Origin: an uncultured Oscillospiraceae bacterium
Lineage (GTDB): Bacteria; Bacillota; Clostridia; Oscillospirales; Oscillospiraceae
Length of the DNA: 42,469 nucleotides
Direction: 5' to 3'
Assembly: GCA_946546815.1 (NCBI GenBank)
Contig: CAMNOL010000006.1
Location: 1-42,469 of the forward strand
Under the pieces are notes generated by a model. It had not been told where the DNA came from. It saw only the letters and a list, made by a program, of their open reading frames with translations, and searched no databases. Shown piece after piece: positions 42,171 through 42,469 of this stretch (its first letter is position 1; every line of letters begins with the position of its first letter). The position numbers and the translations under genes are program-made.

Positions 42171-42178
42171 AAAAAACG

Positions 42179-42207
42179 TTGACAAACCGGCAGCAGGCGG
42201 GTATAAT
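42179..42207 (+). promoter_or_regulatory. Promoter of the serine tRNA genes
   Basis: Full consensus TTGACA (42179-42184), 17 bases, TATAAT (42202-42207), 28 bases before the first tRNA. Confidence 0.93.
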
Positions 42208-42234
42208 GATACCTGCCTGTTGAACAGACTACTT

Positions 42235-42323
42235 GGAGAGATGTCCGAGCGGTTTAAGGAGCCAGTCTTGAAAACTGGTGATCCCGTAAGGGACCGTGGG
42301 TTCGAATCCCACTCTCTCCGCCA
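42235..42323 (+). tRNA. tRNA-Ser (anticodon TGA)
   Basis: Acceptor GGAGAGA pairs with TCTCTCC. The anticodon loop CTTGAAA gives TGA. A long variable arm (GATCCCGTAAGGGACC type) marks class II serine tRNA, and the T-loop is GGTTCGAATCC. CCA is encoded. Confidence 0.97.
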
Positions 42324-42371
42324 GATCTTTTTCCTTCAATTAAACTTGACAGAACGTTAATTCGACACTTT

Positions 42372-42462
42372 GCGGAAGTACTCAAGTGGCCGAAGAGGCG
42401 CCCCTGCTAAGGGCGTAGGGCGGGTGACCGTCGCGAGGGTTCAAATCCCTCCTTCCGCGCCA
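42372..42462 (+). tRNA. tRNA-Ser (anticodon GCT)
   Basis: Acceptor GCGGAAG pairs with CTTCCGC. The anticodon loop CTGCTAA gives GCT. A long variable arm and T-loop GGTTCAAATCC are present and CCA is encoded. It lies 48 bases after tRNA-Ser(TGA), probably on the same transcript. Confidence 0.97.
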
Positions 42463-42469
42463 GAAAACC

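Overview
The window reads as chromosomal DNA of a GC-rich Clostridia member. SecA, PurL, Rex, the AroB/AroA/AroC/PheA set and a GlgC+GlgD-type glycogen operon, together with AGGAGG-type ribosome sites and consensus sigma-A promoters, suggest an Oscillospiraceae-type gut Firmicute (Flavonifractor, Lawsonibacter, Oscillibacter or a relative). This placement is inferred from gene content and composition. No phage, transposase or CRISPR genes are visible.

Layout. (1) 1-1325, minus: rlmD, cut at its C-terminus by the window edge. It diverges from secA (1775-4708), which has a structured 150-nt leader. (2) 4811-12601, plus: a flavodoxin-fold NADPH:FMN reductase-like protein, the peptidoglycan editing factor PgeF, an orphan peptide-binding lipoprotein, single-chain PurL and a HAD phosphatase. 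(3) 12602-18809, plus: an aromatic amino acid operon, aroF-aroB-aroA-aroC-pheA. Its leader holds a hairpin (MITE-like) element, a 36-codon reading frame rich in Tyr, Phe and Trp codons, and an intrinsic terminator just before aroF. (4) 18934-27479, minus: a glycogen cluster read in the order glgB-like, glgC, glgD, glgA, glgP. The GlgB-like protein has lost its catalytic nucleophile. (5) 27810-31328, minus: a YdjM-type membrane protein, and a TetM/EF-G-like GTPase fused to a Rae1/YacP-type NYN nuclease domain. (6) 31470-35133, minus: a tryptophan-type ABC importer (substrate-binding lipoprotein, permease, ATPase) behind a T-box whose specifier reads TGG (Trp). (7) 35237-35890, minus: the redox repressor rex. 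(8) 36104-42170: an MMPL/RND transporter and a large lipoprotein of Leu-x-x-Gly heptads, divergent from a TetR regulator, with three operator-like dyads in the promoter region. (9) 42235-42462: two serine tRNAs.

How the parts connect. Aromatic amino acid supply appears in two places under two different RNA controls: biosynthesis by an apparent leader-peptide attenuator and uptake by a Trp T-box. The glycogen cluster carries two members that look non-catalytic, GlgD and the GlgB-like protein. The GTPase-NYN fusion is the most unusual gene. It joins a factor type that enters the ribosomal A site to a nuclease domain whose B. subtilis homologue cuts mRNA in the A site. The window may therefore encode a one-polypeptide ribosome rescue or mRNA-cleavage factor.
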